Origin: an uncultured Eubacteriales bacterium
Lineage (GTDB): Bacteria; Bacillota; Clostridia; Oscillospirales; Acutalibacteraceae
Length of the DNA: 64,000 nucleotides
Direction of reading: 5' to 3'
Assembly (NCBI GenBank): GCA_934457115.1
Contig: CAKSHI010000001.1
Span: forward strand, 1 to 64,000
Part shown: piece by piece, positions 1-8,501 of the stretch
How positions within the stretch are numbered: the stretch's first letter is position 1
How the letters are laid out: every line of letters begins with the position of its first letter
Made by a program: the position numbers and the translations under genes
Notes under the pieces: generated by a model
The model's input: only the letters and a program-made list of their open reading frames with translations
The model's database searches: none
What the model was told of the DNA's origin: nothing

Positions 1-316
1 CTATCCCTCCGGCATATGCATTAGAAGAAGAAGAAACAGCTCCGCTGTTTGTACAGTTACTTATTGTCCCTCCATTATTACCTGCTATCCCTCCGACATA
101 TGCATTAGAAGAAGAAGAAGAAGAAGAAGAAGAAGAAGAAACAGCTCCGCTGTTTGTACAATTATTTATTGTCCCTCCATTACTACCTGCTATCCCTCCG
201 GCATATGCATTAGAAGAAGAAGAAGAAACAGCTCCGCTGTTTGTACAGTTACTTATTTCCCCGTTATTATAACCTGCTATCCCTCCGACATCTGCCTTAG
301 AAGAAGAAGAAGAAGA
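1..316 (-). repeat. GLUG repeat units with in-frame TCT (Ser) microsatellites
   Basis: Four near-identical coding units, each with an uninterrupted AGA/TCT triplet tract: 4 copies at 23-34, 11 at 107-139, 5 at 212-226 and 6 at 299-316. Units between tracts are nearly identical at the DNA level, so both unit number and tract length could change by slippage or recombination without breaking the frame. Confidence 0.85.
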
Positions 317-1009
317 AACTATAGACTGTTTAACATTAACGTCTTTTATTTTACCACTTGCACCAACATATCCAAATAAACCGCCGTATTCAACATCTTC
401 CACCAACATATTTGTAATAGTATGATTACTTCCTAGAAATGTACCATTAAATTTTGCGTTATTCATTCCTATTGGGTTCCAAATGTGGCTAACTGTACCG
501 TTAACCTTAACTGTAACCGTTTTGTTGTCCGTATATTCAGTTAGGTTATATGTAATCCCACCAGAACCTTCATCTAGGTTAATATCAGCTGTCAACTTTA
601 CATACTTACCGCTAAAGTTGCCTTCATTGCCCTCATTTACATATTTAGAAAATGCTGCTAATTCTTTAGCAGTCCCTATCTCTAAAGCAGTATCTTCAGA
701 AGTATAGCTACTTCCATAATTAGATTTTATCTTATTATAAAATGTCTGATCATACTCACCATCAGTAGCGTAAGACTTGCTCGACGTGACATTATTCGTT
801 ATTCCTTTAAGGGTATAACCGTCCTTAAGTTGAATATTTCCATCTTTGTCGATAGAATTCTTCGTTATTGTAGAGCTTTCACCCCCTGCTGCATACGCAT
901 TAAATGTACTCATTGGGAATAAATTAAACAAAATACACATTGTACATATAGCAGATGTTATCCTTTGCAGTAAGCGATAACATTTGCCATCTTTAAAACC
1001 GTAAAACAT
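1..1009 (-). CDS. GLUG-repeat cell-surface protein, C-terminal part beyond window
   Basis: Secreted protein cut by the left window edge; 336 residues are visible. It starts at ATG 1009 after a GAGGAG ribosome binding site. Residues 1-40 form a signal peptide with a hydrophobic core and a likely cleavage after AYA. An N-terminal domain follows, then a stretch (IWNPIGMNNAKFNGTFLGS) typical of the lead-in to GLUG domains, then repeats of the form GGIAGYNNGEISNCTNSGAV. Each repeat is joined by a serine run coded only by TCT (6, 5, 11 and 4 codons going towards the C-terminus). GLUG repeats occur in bacterial surface and adhesin-like proteins, so a role in adhesion is an inference. The anchoring end is not visible. 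Confidence 0.85.
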   Translation of the reverse strand, partial: MFYGFKDGKCYRLLQRITSAICTMCILFNLFPMSTFNAYAAGGESSTITKNSIDKDGNIQLKDGYTLKGITNNVTSSKSYATDGEYDQTFYNKIKSNYGSSYTSEDTALEIGTAKELAAFSKYVNEGNEGNFSGKYVKLTADINLDEGSGGITYNLTEYTDNKTVTVKVNGTVSHIWNPIGMNNAKFNGTFLGSNHTITNMLVEDVEYGGLFGYVGASGKIKDVNVKQSIVSSSSSSKADVGGIAGYNNGEISNCTNSGAVSSSSSNAYAGGIAGSNGGTINNCTNSGAVSSSSSSSSSSSNAYVGGIAGNNGGTISNCTNSGAVSSSSNAYAGGI

Positions 1010-1066
1010 TCAAATCACTCCTCAAAAAAATTATTTTATGTAGTCTAATATTGTCTACTCTCATAG

Positions 1067-1093
1067 ATTATACCAAAGTCGACCAATTGTCAA
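1067..1093 (-). promoter_or_regulatory. Promoter of the GLUG-protein gene
   Basis: On the minus strand a TATAAT -10 box (1067-1072) is preceded by TGG, giving an extended -10. A perfect TTGACA lies at 1088-1093, but with a short 15-nt spacer. It sits about 60 nt upstream of the start codon. Confidence 0.5.
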
Positions 1094-1284
1094 TAAAATT
1101 CCATGTATAAATATTGGAAATTTACCATTTTATTCTATTAATTTTAAACAATATACAAAAATCAGGCTAATCAAAATAATTCCGTCTGTTTTGTTATGTC
1201 AAATCCATGCTCTATAATGATTTATTGACATATAAAACCATGAAATGTAAGATACAATTTATCTTTAAGTCACTAAACTTAACA

Positions 1285-1318
1285 AAAAAGGCTATCCTAT
1301 TTTAAAGGATGGCCTTTT
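1285..1318 (-). terminator. Terminator of the MBG/YDG surface-protein gene
   Basis: Inverted repeat AAGGCCATCC / GGATAGCCTT on the minus strand followed by a run of T, just past the stop codon at 1333. The rest of 1010-1332 holds only this and the GLUG gene promoter and leader; I see no gene there. Confidence 0.75.
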
Positions 1319-1332
1319 ATAATTATTGAAGA

Positions 1333-3480
1333 TTATTTGTCAAATCTTCTTTTTGTAATCATTATCATGCCTGCTGCTGCGATCATTAGAGTCATTGAAA
1401 GGCCTACTGCATAGTTTGCACTCTCACCTGTTGTTTGTGCACCTTCTAGGCAAGCATTTTCTCCTGCAGGTACGTTGTTGCCATTTTCTTCTGCAGCATT
1501 ATTGTTGCCATTTTCTGCAACAGTACCGTTATTATTATCAGGAGTAGCTGGAACTGGATCAGGTGTTGGTTCACTAACTGATACTTTCCAAGCGTCTTTT
1601 GTTAATTTTACAGCTTCAACTTTGTCGTTGCCTTTTACATTAAGTTGAACTAGATAATTTCCTACTTTATCTGTAGATACTGCATTTAAAACTACTGAAG
1701 GATCGTTGACATCAACATAAGATATTGTGATATTTCCGTTTCCTAATTCTTCTAATAATTTATCAAAAGAAGGATTAATTTTATATGTTACTTCCGGCAT
1801 TTTTTCGCCAATTTTTATTGAAACCGGTGCAACAGTGAAATCGTCTGCTGTTAATACAGTTTTTACGATTTCAAAAGTCCAGTCAGAATTTTCTAGTTGT
1901 GAGTAATTCTCAAGTACATAGTTGTTGTTTTTAAGTCCTACAATTCTAACTGTGTATTTGCCGATATTTTTAACTCCTGTAGCAGGATCATAGTTACCAT
2001 TTTCAGGTCTAACTATTGTACCATCTTCATAGTTGTAATTTGTTACAAATTCGTCAGCTTTAATATCGTTTTTGAATTCTTTAGCAACGTTTGCTAATTC
2101 AAATTGTGCTGATTGCTCTTTAGCATTGTATCTAGCTTGTTTAGATACTAATTTAACATCTTCTGCTTTTAATGTTTTTGGATAAATTGTAAAGCTCCAA
2201 GAATTATTTGTCAAACCACCGTCTGGAATACCATATGTATCATTTGTAAAACCAACTATTTTAACAAAGTATGTTCCTACATTTTTAGGTTTTTCAACTG
2301 GAACTGGTTTTCTATTTGCATCATATGTATAGAATTCAACTGAAAGATCCTTTGTATTGAAAGTACTAGTTAAAGCTGGCTCTGTGCATTTAAATTTTAA
2401 TACATCATGTATGTTAAAGTTAGGATCATACTCTCTACTTGCTAGAGAATACATCTCAAAATCAGTACCAGCTAGCATCCTTTCGGTTACTTTAACATTG
2501 ATTGTCTTTATAAAATTATTTGCATTAGTAGCATCGTAGTTGCCTGCAACTGCTGCAGGATCATTTGCAGGAGTGTATTTTACTTTTACAGGGATTAAAA
2601 CTTCATTTGTACCTCTTCTATAGATATTTTCTTTAGCCCCTACTTTAGTCCTTAGGCTATTCAATTCGTTTCCATCAATAGACCAACCATTAGCTAGACG
2701 TAATGAACTAGCATCAACATAGGTTCCGTATTGTACTTCTATTGCTGTTTTATTTTTTCCATAATTATATTCAGGAGCCTTTGTTGCCGGGGTAATCTTA
2801 GCCGGGTTTCCCTTGGCATCAATTACACTAAAATTAGTTTTATCACTTACTTTATAGTTAGCGTTGCTTAATACTACATTTTTAATGTTAACTGTTCCTG
2901 TGCCTGCATTAACACCTGTCCATTCAACATTTGCGCTTTTTACATTAACTGTATCGCCTCGAATTATATCATCTTTATGAATTTTAATATTCTTAGCATC
3001 GAATCCGGTTACAGTATTTTTTCCATCATATTCTTTTGATGATACTTGTACTGAATCGATTCTTAATTCTTTTTTGTCAACCGTAAAGTTTGCGTAGTCT
3101 ATAATTGTTGCTTTATATTCACCTTTTGCTTTACAATCGAATTTAATTGTATATTTTCCAGCATCCTTTACATTATTTGCTACTTTATTGTCTTTGTAAA
3201 CTATTACTTTTACATCACCTGAATAAGCATCTCCACCACCTACAGGACTAGTTGCTTTACCTTCTATTTTTTTTGGTAAAGCTAATTCTCGGCCATTATA
3301 TTCATAACTTTGGCCGTCTGAAATATTTACTCCAGTAGTATTCAATAAGTCGAGGGTTACGTTCTTTGTTGCACCTGCTGCAAAAGAGGTAAGGGGTATA
3401 CTTGTAAATGCCATCATAACTGTTAAAGTTCCACATACTGCTTTTTTAAAACTAGTTTTAGTCTTTTTAACATTAAACAT
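1333..3480 (-). CDS. Cell-surface protein with MBG/YDG-type Ig-like repeats and C-terminal membrane anchor
   Basis: 715-residue secreted protein. It has a basic N-terminus and hydrophobic signal peptide (residues 1-35, ending TSFAAGA), then several beta-sandwich repeats with the YDG/YNG signature (YEYNGRELALPKKIEG near 40; KEYDGKNTVTGFDAKN near 145; SREYDPNF near 345; ARYNAKEQSA near 445). These resemble the MBG/YDG family of bacterial surface repeats. An Asn/Glu/Pro-rich linker leads to one membrane segment and a KRRF tail. There is no LPXTG; the equivalent place reads TTGESANY, shared with the next gene upstream. RBS AAGGAGGA. It has its own promoter and terminator, so it is probably monocistronic. 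A structural or adhesive role is inferred from architecture only. Confidence 0.8.
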   Translation of the reverse strand: MFNVKKTKTSFKKAVCGTLTVMMAFTSIPLTSFAAGATKNVTLDLLNTTGVNISDGQSYEYNGRELALPKKIEGKATSPVGGGDAYSGDVKVIVYKDNKVANNVKDAGKYTIKFDCKAKGEYKATIIDYANFTVDKKELRIDSVQVSSKEYDGKNTVTGFDAKNIKIHKDDIIRGDTVNVKSANVEWTGVNAGTGTVNIKNVVLSNANYKVSDKTNFSVIDAKGNPAKITPATKAPEYNYGKNKTAIEVQYGTYVDASSLRLANGWSIDGNELNSLRTKVGAKENIYRRGTNEVLIPVKVKYTPANDPAAVAGNYDATNANNFIKTINVKVTERMLAGTDFEMYSLASREYDPNFNIHDVLKFKCTEPALTSTFNTKDLSVEFYTYDANRKPVPVEKPKNVGTYFVKIVGFTNDTYGIPDGGLTNNSWSFTIYPKTLKAEDVKLVSKQARYNAKEQSAQFELANVAKEFKNDIKADEFVTNYNYEDGTIVRPENGNYDPATGVKNIGKYTVRIVGLKNNNYVLENYSQLENSDWTFEIVKTVLTADDFTVAPVSIKIGEKMPEVTYKINPSFDKLLEELGNGNITISYVDVNDPSVVLNAVSTDKVGNYLVQLNVKGNDKVEAVKLTKDAWKVSVSEPTPDPVPATPDNNNGTVAENGNNNAAEENGNNVPAGENACLEGAQTTGESANYAVGLSMTLMIAAAGMIMITKRRFDK

Positions 3481-3639
3481 AAAATATGTCCTCCTTAAAT
3501 TTTAAATTTTTTAAAAATTTTCAACACAAACAACTTTCCTATCAGTATCACCTTCTTACAAGACTTTAATTATAAAGTAAGAATAAGGTACGATATGCAA
3601 TAACTACTAATGCCACCTCCTAAAACATTCCATATTTAG

Positions 3640-3668
3640 ATTATATACTCTTCTTTCCGACTTTTCAA
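3640..3668 (-). promoter_or_regulatory. Sigma-A promoter of the MBG/YDG surface-protein gene
   Basis: TTGAAA (3663-3668), 17-nt spacer, TATAAT (3640-3645). This implies a leader of roughly 150 nt before ATG 3480. The leader contains AGAAGGTGA at 3549-3557, an SD-like sequence far from the start codon. Confidence 0.7.
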
Positions 3669-3746
3669 GATGACATACCTCACAAGCTTTTATATTTAAA
3701 TTTTATCTTTTATGTTTATAATGCACATATGGTGAAATAACTACAT

Positions 3747-3782
3747 AAAAAGAGCCACCCCCAAAAATGGAGGTGACCTTCT
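3747..3782 (-). terminator. Terminator of the beta-helix adhesin gene
   Basis: Minus strand: GGTCACCTCC, short loop, GGGGGTGGC, then CTTTTTAT, starting at the end of the coding region. The rest of 3481-3785 is the promoter and leader of the 1333-3480 gene; no further gene is seen. Confidence 0.75.
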
Positions 3783-3785
3783 TGA

Positions 3786-6700
3786 TTACTTATTAAATTT
3801 CTTCTTTACGAATATTACTCCTACCAAAGCTAATATTGCCATAGTCGAAAGACCTACTATATATCCATAGTTGACGTTTTCTCCTGTTGTAAAATTATCC
3901 CCGACAGTTTCATTTTCCTGTGATTTTGCTTGATATATTGCATATGGTGAAAAGTGCTTTATTGTTAACCTTACATACTCATCTCCACTGAACGGACTTT
4001 CTATTGTTCCAAGATATTCAATATCTATTTTTTCCGTCTTTTCTCCATTTATAAAGATAGCTCTTATCTTGTCCTTATCCCAGTCAGGATTTACCTTTAC
4101 ATAAAAGTTTATTTCAGTATCCAAGTTTGTATATTCATTTCCATCAGGGTCAATTACACCTATTAGGAAGATTTTCAATTTTCCATCTTCTATTTTATCT
4201 CTATACTCACTTCCTATTTTATCATAGTACTTGCTTATGTCATCAATTACTTGAACATAGAATCTTGAACCTACTTTAAATGTTCCTTTAGTGTTGTCTA
4301 GGCAATACCAGGTTCCGCTTCCGTCCAGCTTGGTATTTAGCCATACTTTTTCATTTCCTGTGATCTCGGTACTTGCTCTACCATTTTCATTGATATAGTA
4401 TGTAGCTTTCGCACGGTGAACCATTTGACCCCATTCAGTTCTATTCTTCATGTATACAATCTTATTATCAGAGAAGTTCAAGTATGCATCCGAGCCATCA
4501 GCCTTAAAGCAACTTGCATCACTTTGTGTCATCGTATAGCCATCATCTGCCTTTACAACTACATTGCCAAACTCAGAGTTTAATCTAATTATTCCGTAAT
4601 ATCCGCCTGAAACAGTTATTGGATAGTCCGAAGATGCAATTCTTACATTGTCATTTTTATCGTTGTCGTATATGATTGCTGTATCCTGCACCCTAAATGG
4701 ACCGGCATTATATACCCCACTGCCTTCTCCACTTGCACTATTTCCGGTGATTGTTCCGTCAGTCATTTTAAAGCTGCCTGAACTACCTACATGCTTGTTA
4801 TATACTCCACCGCCATCTTTTGCAGTGTTTTCGCTTATTACTCCTCCGTTCATATTGAACATTCCAATATGATTATATACTCCACCTCCCTCAGTAGCTG
4901 CGGTATTTTTACTTATTACTCCTCCGTTCATTGTAAAGGTGTCATTGTAATTATACACTCCTCCGGAGCTATTGCTTGATTTGTTTTCCTTGATTTCTCC
5001 ACCATTCATAGTAAATTTTCCACTGTGATTATACACACCACCGGCATAACCAGCTTTATTATTCTTAATAGTTCCACTGTTCATCGTGAAGCTTCCATAG
5101 TAATATACTCCACCACCAGCTCCTGCAGTATTTTCGCTGATTGTTCCTCCGTCCATAGTGAAAGTTTCTATAAGATTATTACCATATACTCCACCGCCAT
5201 CATTTGCGTTATTTCCGGAGATTATTCCACTCTTTATCGTAAAAGTTCCACCATTAATATATACTCCACCCCCCTTACTACTAGCAGTATTTTTCAATAT
5301 TTCTCCCCCACTTATATTTAAGGTTCCTATATTTTTTATACCGCCACCATGTTCCTCTGCACTATTTTCGCTGATTACTCCCCCAGTCATCGTGAAGGTT
5401 CCAGCATTTCCTACGCCACCACTTTCCTTATTCGAGGAATTTCCGGTAATTGCACCGCCGCTCATTGTAAAGATTGATTGATTACTTATGCCACCGCTAT
5501 AAGATTCGGCTTTGTTCCCGCTTATTGTTCCCTTAATCATATCAAAGGTTCCACTATTATATATGCCACCGCCGCTAGCTTTAGTAGTGTTTTCGCTGAT
5601 TGTTCCTCCGGTCATTGTAAAGGTGTCATTGTAACTATATACTCCACCGCCATTATCACTAGCAGTATTTTTCGATATCTCTCCTCCACTCATCGTGAAG
5701 GGTCCACCATTATATAATCCACCGCCAGCACTTGCACTATTTCCGGAGATTGTTCCACCAATCATCGTGAAGGTTTCACCGTAATTACACACTCCACCAC
5801 CATTGCCCCTAGCAGTATTATTCTTAATGGTTCCACTCTTCATCGTAAATGAAGTACCTGAATTTATATAAACCGCTGAACTTGCACCTGCAATATTATT
5901 TCCATCTATAGTTATATCTTCCATAGTCACTTTTGCACCAGACCTAATGCTTAATATTGTATCCTTAAAGCCACTGGCACGAATTAGAGTCCCTTTTCCA
6001 TTTAATGTTACGTCCTTGTTTATCGTTATTGTTTTTTCTACAGGTATCCTGCCATTAATTGTTATAATATCCCCAGACTTCGCATTATCAATTTTACTTT
6101 GAATATCCTCGATTGTTAATTTTTTACACACTAAAGTGTTATTTATAAGCTCTAGATTTGTATTTAACTCATCAGCAAAAAAGTGATCTGCATCATCTTG
6201 TGTGAGAGTATATCCTCTTGCTGCCTCTACAACTACCTTGTCAAGGTTTTGCTTTACCCCTATTGAACCGCTAAACTTTCCTGTAACAGTTATGTATTCA
6301 TCCGCAGAGTAGAAGCTTACATTATCATTGTTAGCATTACCATCTATGGTTGGTGTACCCTGTACCTCAAATGTACCTTTCTTTAGATACAAGCCGCAAC
6401 CTTGGCTCGCACTATTTCCAGAGATTTTTCCCCCGCTCATCGTGAAGGTTCCGGTATCATTACATACTCCACCTCCGTTCACATTAGCAGTATTTTTACT
6501 GATTATTCCTCCTTTCATCACAAAGGTGTTATAGCTGTGTACACCGCCACCCCAATCTGCGGTATTTCCTGTAATTGTTCCACTGTTCATAATAAAGGTA
6601 GCACCCTCAGCGTTACGTAATCCACCGCCGGCAATACTAGCAGTATTATTCTCAATTGTTCCACTATTCATCCTAAAGGTTCCAGCGTAATTAAACACAC

Positions 6701-7250
6701 CACCTCCATCTTTTGCGGTATTTCCTGTAATTGTTCCACTGTTCATAATAAAGGTAGCACCCTCAGAGTTATGTAATCCACCGCCATAATCACTAGCGGT
6801 ATTATTCTTAATGGTTCCACTATTCATCGTAAATGAGGCTCCTTTATTTATATCAACCGCTGAACCCGTACTGTCCTTAACATTATTTCCGTCTATGGTT
6901 ATTCCTTCAATGGTCACATCTGCATAAGAGTCAATTTTTAGCATTGTGCCCTTAAAATTTTTGTCACGAAGTAGAACTCCATTTCCCTTTAATGTTACAG
7001 TTGTCCACCTTGTTATCTTTATTTCCTGATCTACATTCACCGTACCATTGATTACTATGGTATCACCACTGCTTACACTGTTAATTGCATTTATAAGATC
7101 CTGACTTGACACGCCATTCACTTGATGTTCCTCAGCTGCAAACGTAGTAAATTCGGTAATTGGTATACTTGTAAAAATAAGCATAAATGTCAAAATTCCG
7201 CTTAAGACTTGTTTCAAACCTATTTTTGTTTTTAACTTAGATTTAGCCAT
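3786..7250 (-). CDS. Large right-handed beta-helix surface adhesin, membrane anchored
   Basis: 1154 residues: signal peptide (1-39, ending TTFAA), then about two dozen short repeats such as FTMSGGTISGNSAS..GGGVYN that build a parallel right-handed beta-helix, as in pectate-lyase-fold and Pmp-like adhesins. The protein is an internal duplication. Two large modules each open with a capping stretch (SSGDTIVINGTVNV / KSGDIITINGRIPV) and each close with YTLTQDDA / YTMTQSDA. A globular region (about 915-1115) and an anchor (TTGENVNY, hydrophobic helix, KKKFNK) end it. RBS AAGGAGGA at ATG 7250. Repeats of this type commonly vary in number between strains. No catalytic motif is recognised, so adhesion is inferred. 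Confidence 0.8.
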   Translation of the reverse strand: MAKSKLKTKIGLKQVLSGILTFMLIFTSIPITEFTTFAAEEHQVNGVSSQDLINAINSVSSGDTIVINGTVNVDQEIKITRWTTVTLKGNGVLLRDKNFKGTMLKIDSYADVTIEGITIDGNNVKDSTGSAVDINKGASFTMNSGTIKNNTASDYGGGLHNSEGATFIMNSGTITGNTAKDGGGVFNYAGTFRMNSGTIENNTASIAGGGLRNAEGATFIMNSGTITGNTADWGGGVHSYNTFVMKGGIISKNTANVNGGGVCNDTGTFTMSGGKISGNSASQGCGLYLKKGTFEVQGTPTIDGNANNDNVSFYSADEYITVTGKFSGSIGVKQNLDKVVVEAARGYTLTQDDADHFFADELNTNLELINNTLVCKKLTIEDIQSKIDNAKSGDIITINGRIPVEKTITINKDVTLNGKGTLIRASGFKDTILSIRSGAKVTMEDITIDGNNIAGASSAVYINSGTSFTMKSGTIKNNTARGNGGGVCNYGETFTMIGGTISGNSASAGGGLYNGGPFTMSGGEISKNTASDNGGGVYSYNDTFTMTGGTISENTTKASGGGIYNSGTFDMIKGTISGNKAESYSGGISNQSIFTMSGGAITGNSSNKESGGVGNAGTFTMTGGVISENSAEEHGGGIKNIGTLNISGGEILKNTASSKGGGVYINGGTFTIKSGIISGNNANDGGGVYGNNLIETFTMDGGTISENTAGAGGGVYYYGSFTMNSGTIKNNKAGYAGGVYNHSGKFTMNGGEIKENKSSNSSGGVYNYNDTFTMNGGVISKNTAATEGGGVYNHIGMFNMNGGVISENTAKDGGGVYNKHVGSSGSFKMTDGTITGNSASGEGSGVYNAGPFRVQDTAIIYDNDKNDNVRIASSDYPITVSGGYYGIIRLNSEFGNVVVKADDGYTMTQSDASCFKADGSDAYLNFSDNKIVYMKNRTEWGQMVHRAKATYYINENGRASTEITGNEKVWLNTKLDGSGTWYCLDNTKGTFKVGSRFYVQVIDDISKYYDKIGSEYRDKIEDGKLKIFLIGVIDPDGNEYTNLDTEINFYVKVNPDWDKDKIRAIFINGEKTEKIDIEYLGTIESPFSGDEYVRLTIKHFSPYAIYQAKSQENETVGDNFTTGENVNYGYIVGLSTMAILALVGVIFVKKKFNK

Positions 7251-7353
7251 TATGTTGTCCTCCTTATTTTATTAAGATATCCAAAAATACTAATATATCT
7301 ATTTGTTGTGAAAAAGTCACCTTCTAAAAATAGATATAAATTTTCATACTTCG

Positions 7354-7382
7354 ATTATATACCCTCACTTCCAATATTTCAA
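7354..7382 (-). promoter_or_regulatory. Sigma-A promoter of the beta-helix adhesin gene
   Basis: TTGAAA (7377-7382), 17-nt spacer, TATAAT (7354-7359). The -10 context GTATATAATC is the same as in the promoter of the neighbouring surface gene at 3640-3668, and the leader also carries AGAAGGTGA (7319-7327). Confidence 0.7.
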
Positions 7383-7402
7383 TATGGCATTGTGCACAAA
7401 TA

Positions 7403-7615
7403 TCACTCGCCTATTTTATATATCTTACGCATAATAACAATCATCCAATCGACATATATTATTGGATAACAAAAGACATCTACGGCATCATCGTCATAAA
7501 GCCTATATCCAGATCCTAAAATTTCAGTTGGTTTAAGTAAACCAATCTCATCGTAATATCGTATTGCACGTCTGCTAATACCCGTCATTTTTGCTATTTC
7601 ATTTACTGTTTTCAA
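7403..7615 (-). pseudogene. Truncated MerR-family regulator (HTH only)
   Basis: 70 codons from a TTG start with RBS GGAGAG. Residues 1-45 are a textbook MerR helix-turn-helix and wing (IAKMTGISRRAIRYYDEIG, then GYRLYDDDA). After that the sequence no longer matches the expected second helix and dimerisation coil, and stops. Usual MerR proteins are 110-270 residues, so this is probably a decayed or truncated remnant. The MerR-type promoter upstream is intact. It could still encode a DNA-binding-only peptide, but without the coiled coil dimerisation would be compromised. Confidence 0.65.
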
Positions 7616-7639
7616 AAGAACTCTCCACTCTCTATTTTA

Positions 7640-7670
7640 ATTAGAGATGGTTACGCAGCGTTAATGTCAA
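7640..7670 (-). promoter_or_regulatory. MerR-type promoter/operator with 19-nt spacer
   Basis: TTGACA (7665-7670) and TCTAAT (7640-7645) are separated by 19 nt instead of 17. The spacer holds a near-palindrome (TTAACGCTGCGTAA). Overlong spacers with a central dyad are the hallmark of MerR-activated promoters. It faces the truncated merR gene, suggesting autoregulation. Confidence 0.7.
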
Positions 7671-7754
7671 TACCTCTTTTAAAAAAGTTTATATAAAATT
7701 AAAGCCATATAAATCAACATTACTTTTAAATCAAAACATCTTTACTGAAAATGA

Positions 7755-7781
7755 AGAAAGCCCGGTAACACCGGACTTTCT
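7755..7781 (-). terminator. Hairpin terminator after the pyrophosphatase-like gene
   Basis: AGAAAG-CCGG stem with TGTTA loop (minus strand), about 100 nt past the stop at 7884. The stem is symmetrical but T-runs on either side are short. Confidence 0.5.
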
Positions 7782-7883
7782 ATATGTATTCTATTATAAT
7801 AACCAATCTAACTATAGATCAAATAATAACTCAGACCCAAAGTAAGATTTTACGCTAAAACAGTTTCAGTATCACTTATAAGT

Positions 7884-8234
7884 TTAATATTTATCAATAA
7901 CCCATCCGCAGGCAGTATCAAAACTATTAAGCTGTATTTGTATTTTTTCTATTTCTTCTTGTGTGCACCCAACTAAAATTTTAATTTCCGAATCTCTCTT
8001 TGTAATATCTACTGTGACAGCTATAGCACTTACTTCATGAGTGCCATTGCTACCGAGATAAACGTCTAGTTCTTCCCCATCAGTAGATTTTGTATTTTTC
8101 AAATATCCATAATCTGTAACATATACTGTTTCTTTGAAATTAGGGTGGCATGAACCCCTTGGTCTCTCGATTACTATCTCTGAATTATCTACAAATTCTT
8201 GAATTAATCTCCAAAATTTATTATTTTTCTTCAC
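7884..8234 (-). CDS. Inorganic pyrophosphatase-like protein
   Basis: 116 residues, shorter than typical soluble family I pyrophosphatase (about 175). It carries the family I landmarks IVIERPRGSCHPNF, VTDYGYLKNTKSTDGEELDVYLGS (metal-binding acidic loop DGEELDVY) and VDITKRDSEIKILVGC. This matches the short pyrophosphatase-like family found in Firmicutes. Hydrolysis of pyrophosphate or a related compound is likely but not certain because the C-terminal part is reduced. GTG start at 8234 with GGTGG upstream. Stands alone, with a hairpin downstream. Confidence 0.7.
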   Translation of the reverse strand: MKKNNKFWRLIQEFVDNSEIVIERPRGSCHPNFKETVYVTDYGYLKNTKSTDGEELDVYLGSNGTHEVSAIAVTVDITKRDSEIKILVGCTQEEIEKIQIQLNSFDTACGWVIDKY

Positions 8235-8293
8235 TAGTATACCACCTGCTCTATTTAATTTATTATAATCAAGCCCATATTTTATATATAGAT

Positions 8294-8332
8294 AAAAAAA
8301 CAGGCTCTAACTGTACTACTAACAGTTAGAGC
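8294..8332 (-). terminator. Terminator of the tRNA-Ser gene
   Basis: Perfect 11-bp stem GCTCTAACTGT / ACAGTTAGAGC (8304-8314 and 8322-8332). On the minus strand it is followed by CTG and a run of seven T, right after the 3' end of tRNA-Ser. Confidence 0.85.
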
Positions 8333-8341
8333 TTTTATTCA

Positions 8342-8434
8342 TGGCGGAGAGATGGGGATTCGAACCCCAGAAACCAGGTTAATGGTTTACACGATTTCCA
8401 ATCGTGCTCCTTCGGCCAGCTCGGACATCTCTCC
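8342..8434 (-). tRNA. tRNA-Ser (anticodon GGA)
   Basis: 93 nt including an encoded CCA. Acceptor stem GGAGAGA / TCTCTCC, discriminator G, anticodon stem CACGA/TCGTG around loop TTGGAAA (anticodon GGA, reads TCC and TCT), a long class II variable arm, and T-loop GTTCGAATC. It has its own promoter and terminator. Confidence 0.96.
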
Positions 8435-8472
8435 ATCAAGAACAATTCAACATTATTTTTATCACATAAACT

Positions 8473-8501
8473 ATTATATCTAAAACTAACTTAAATGTCA
8501 A
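8473..8501 (-). promoter_or_regulatory. Consensus sigma-A promoter of tRNA-Ser
   Basis: Perfect TTGACA (8496-8501), 17-nt spacer, perfect TATAAT (8473-8478), about 40 nt upstream of the mature tRNA. The -35 box lies inside the upstream ilvE terminator hairpin. Confidence 0.9.

Noticed and set aside
1..316. Possible CRISPR array at the left edge
   Set aside because: The repeats are in frame, coding, about 100 bp apart and the 'spacers' are also near-identical; this is a GLUG repeat protein.
4648..6620. Several plus-strand reading frames inside the beta-helix adhesin gene
   Set aside because: They follow from the regular repeat composition of the adhesin on the other strand; no SD sequences and no family matches.
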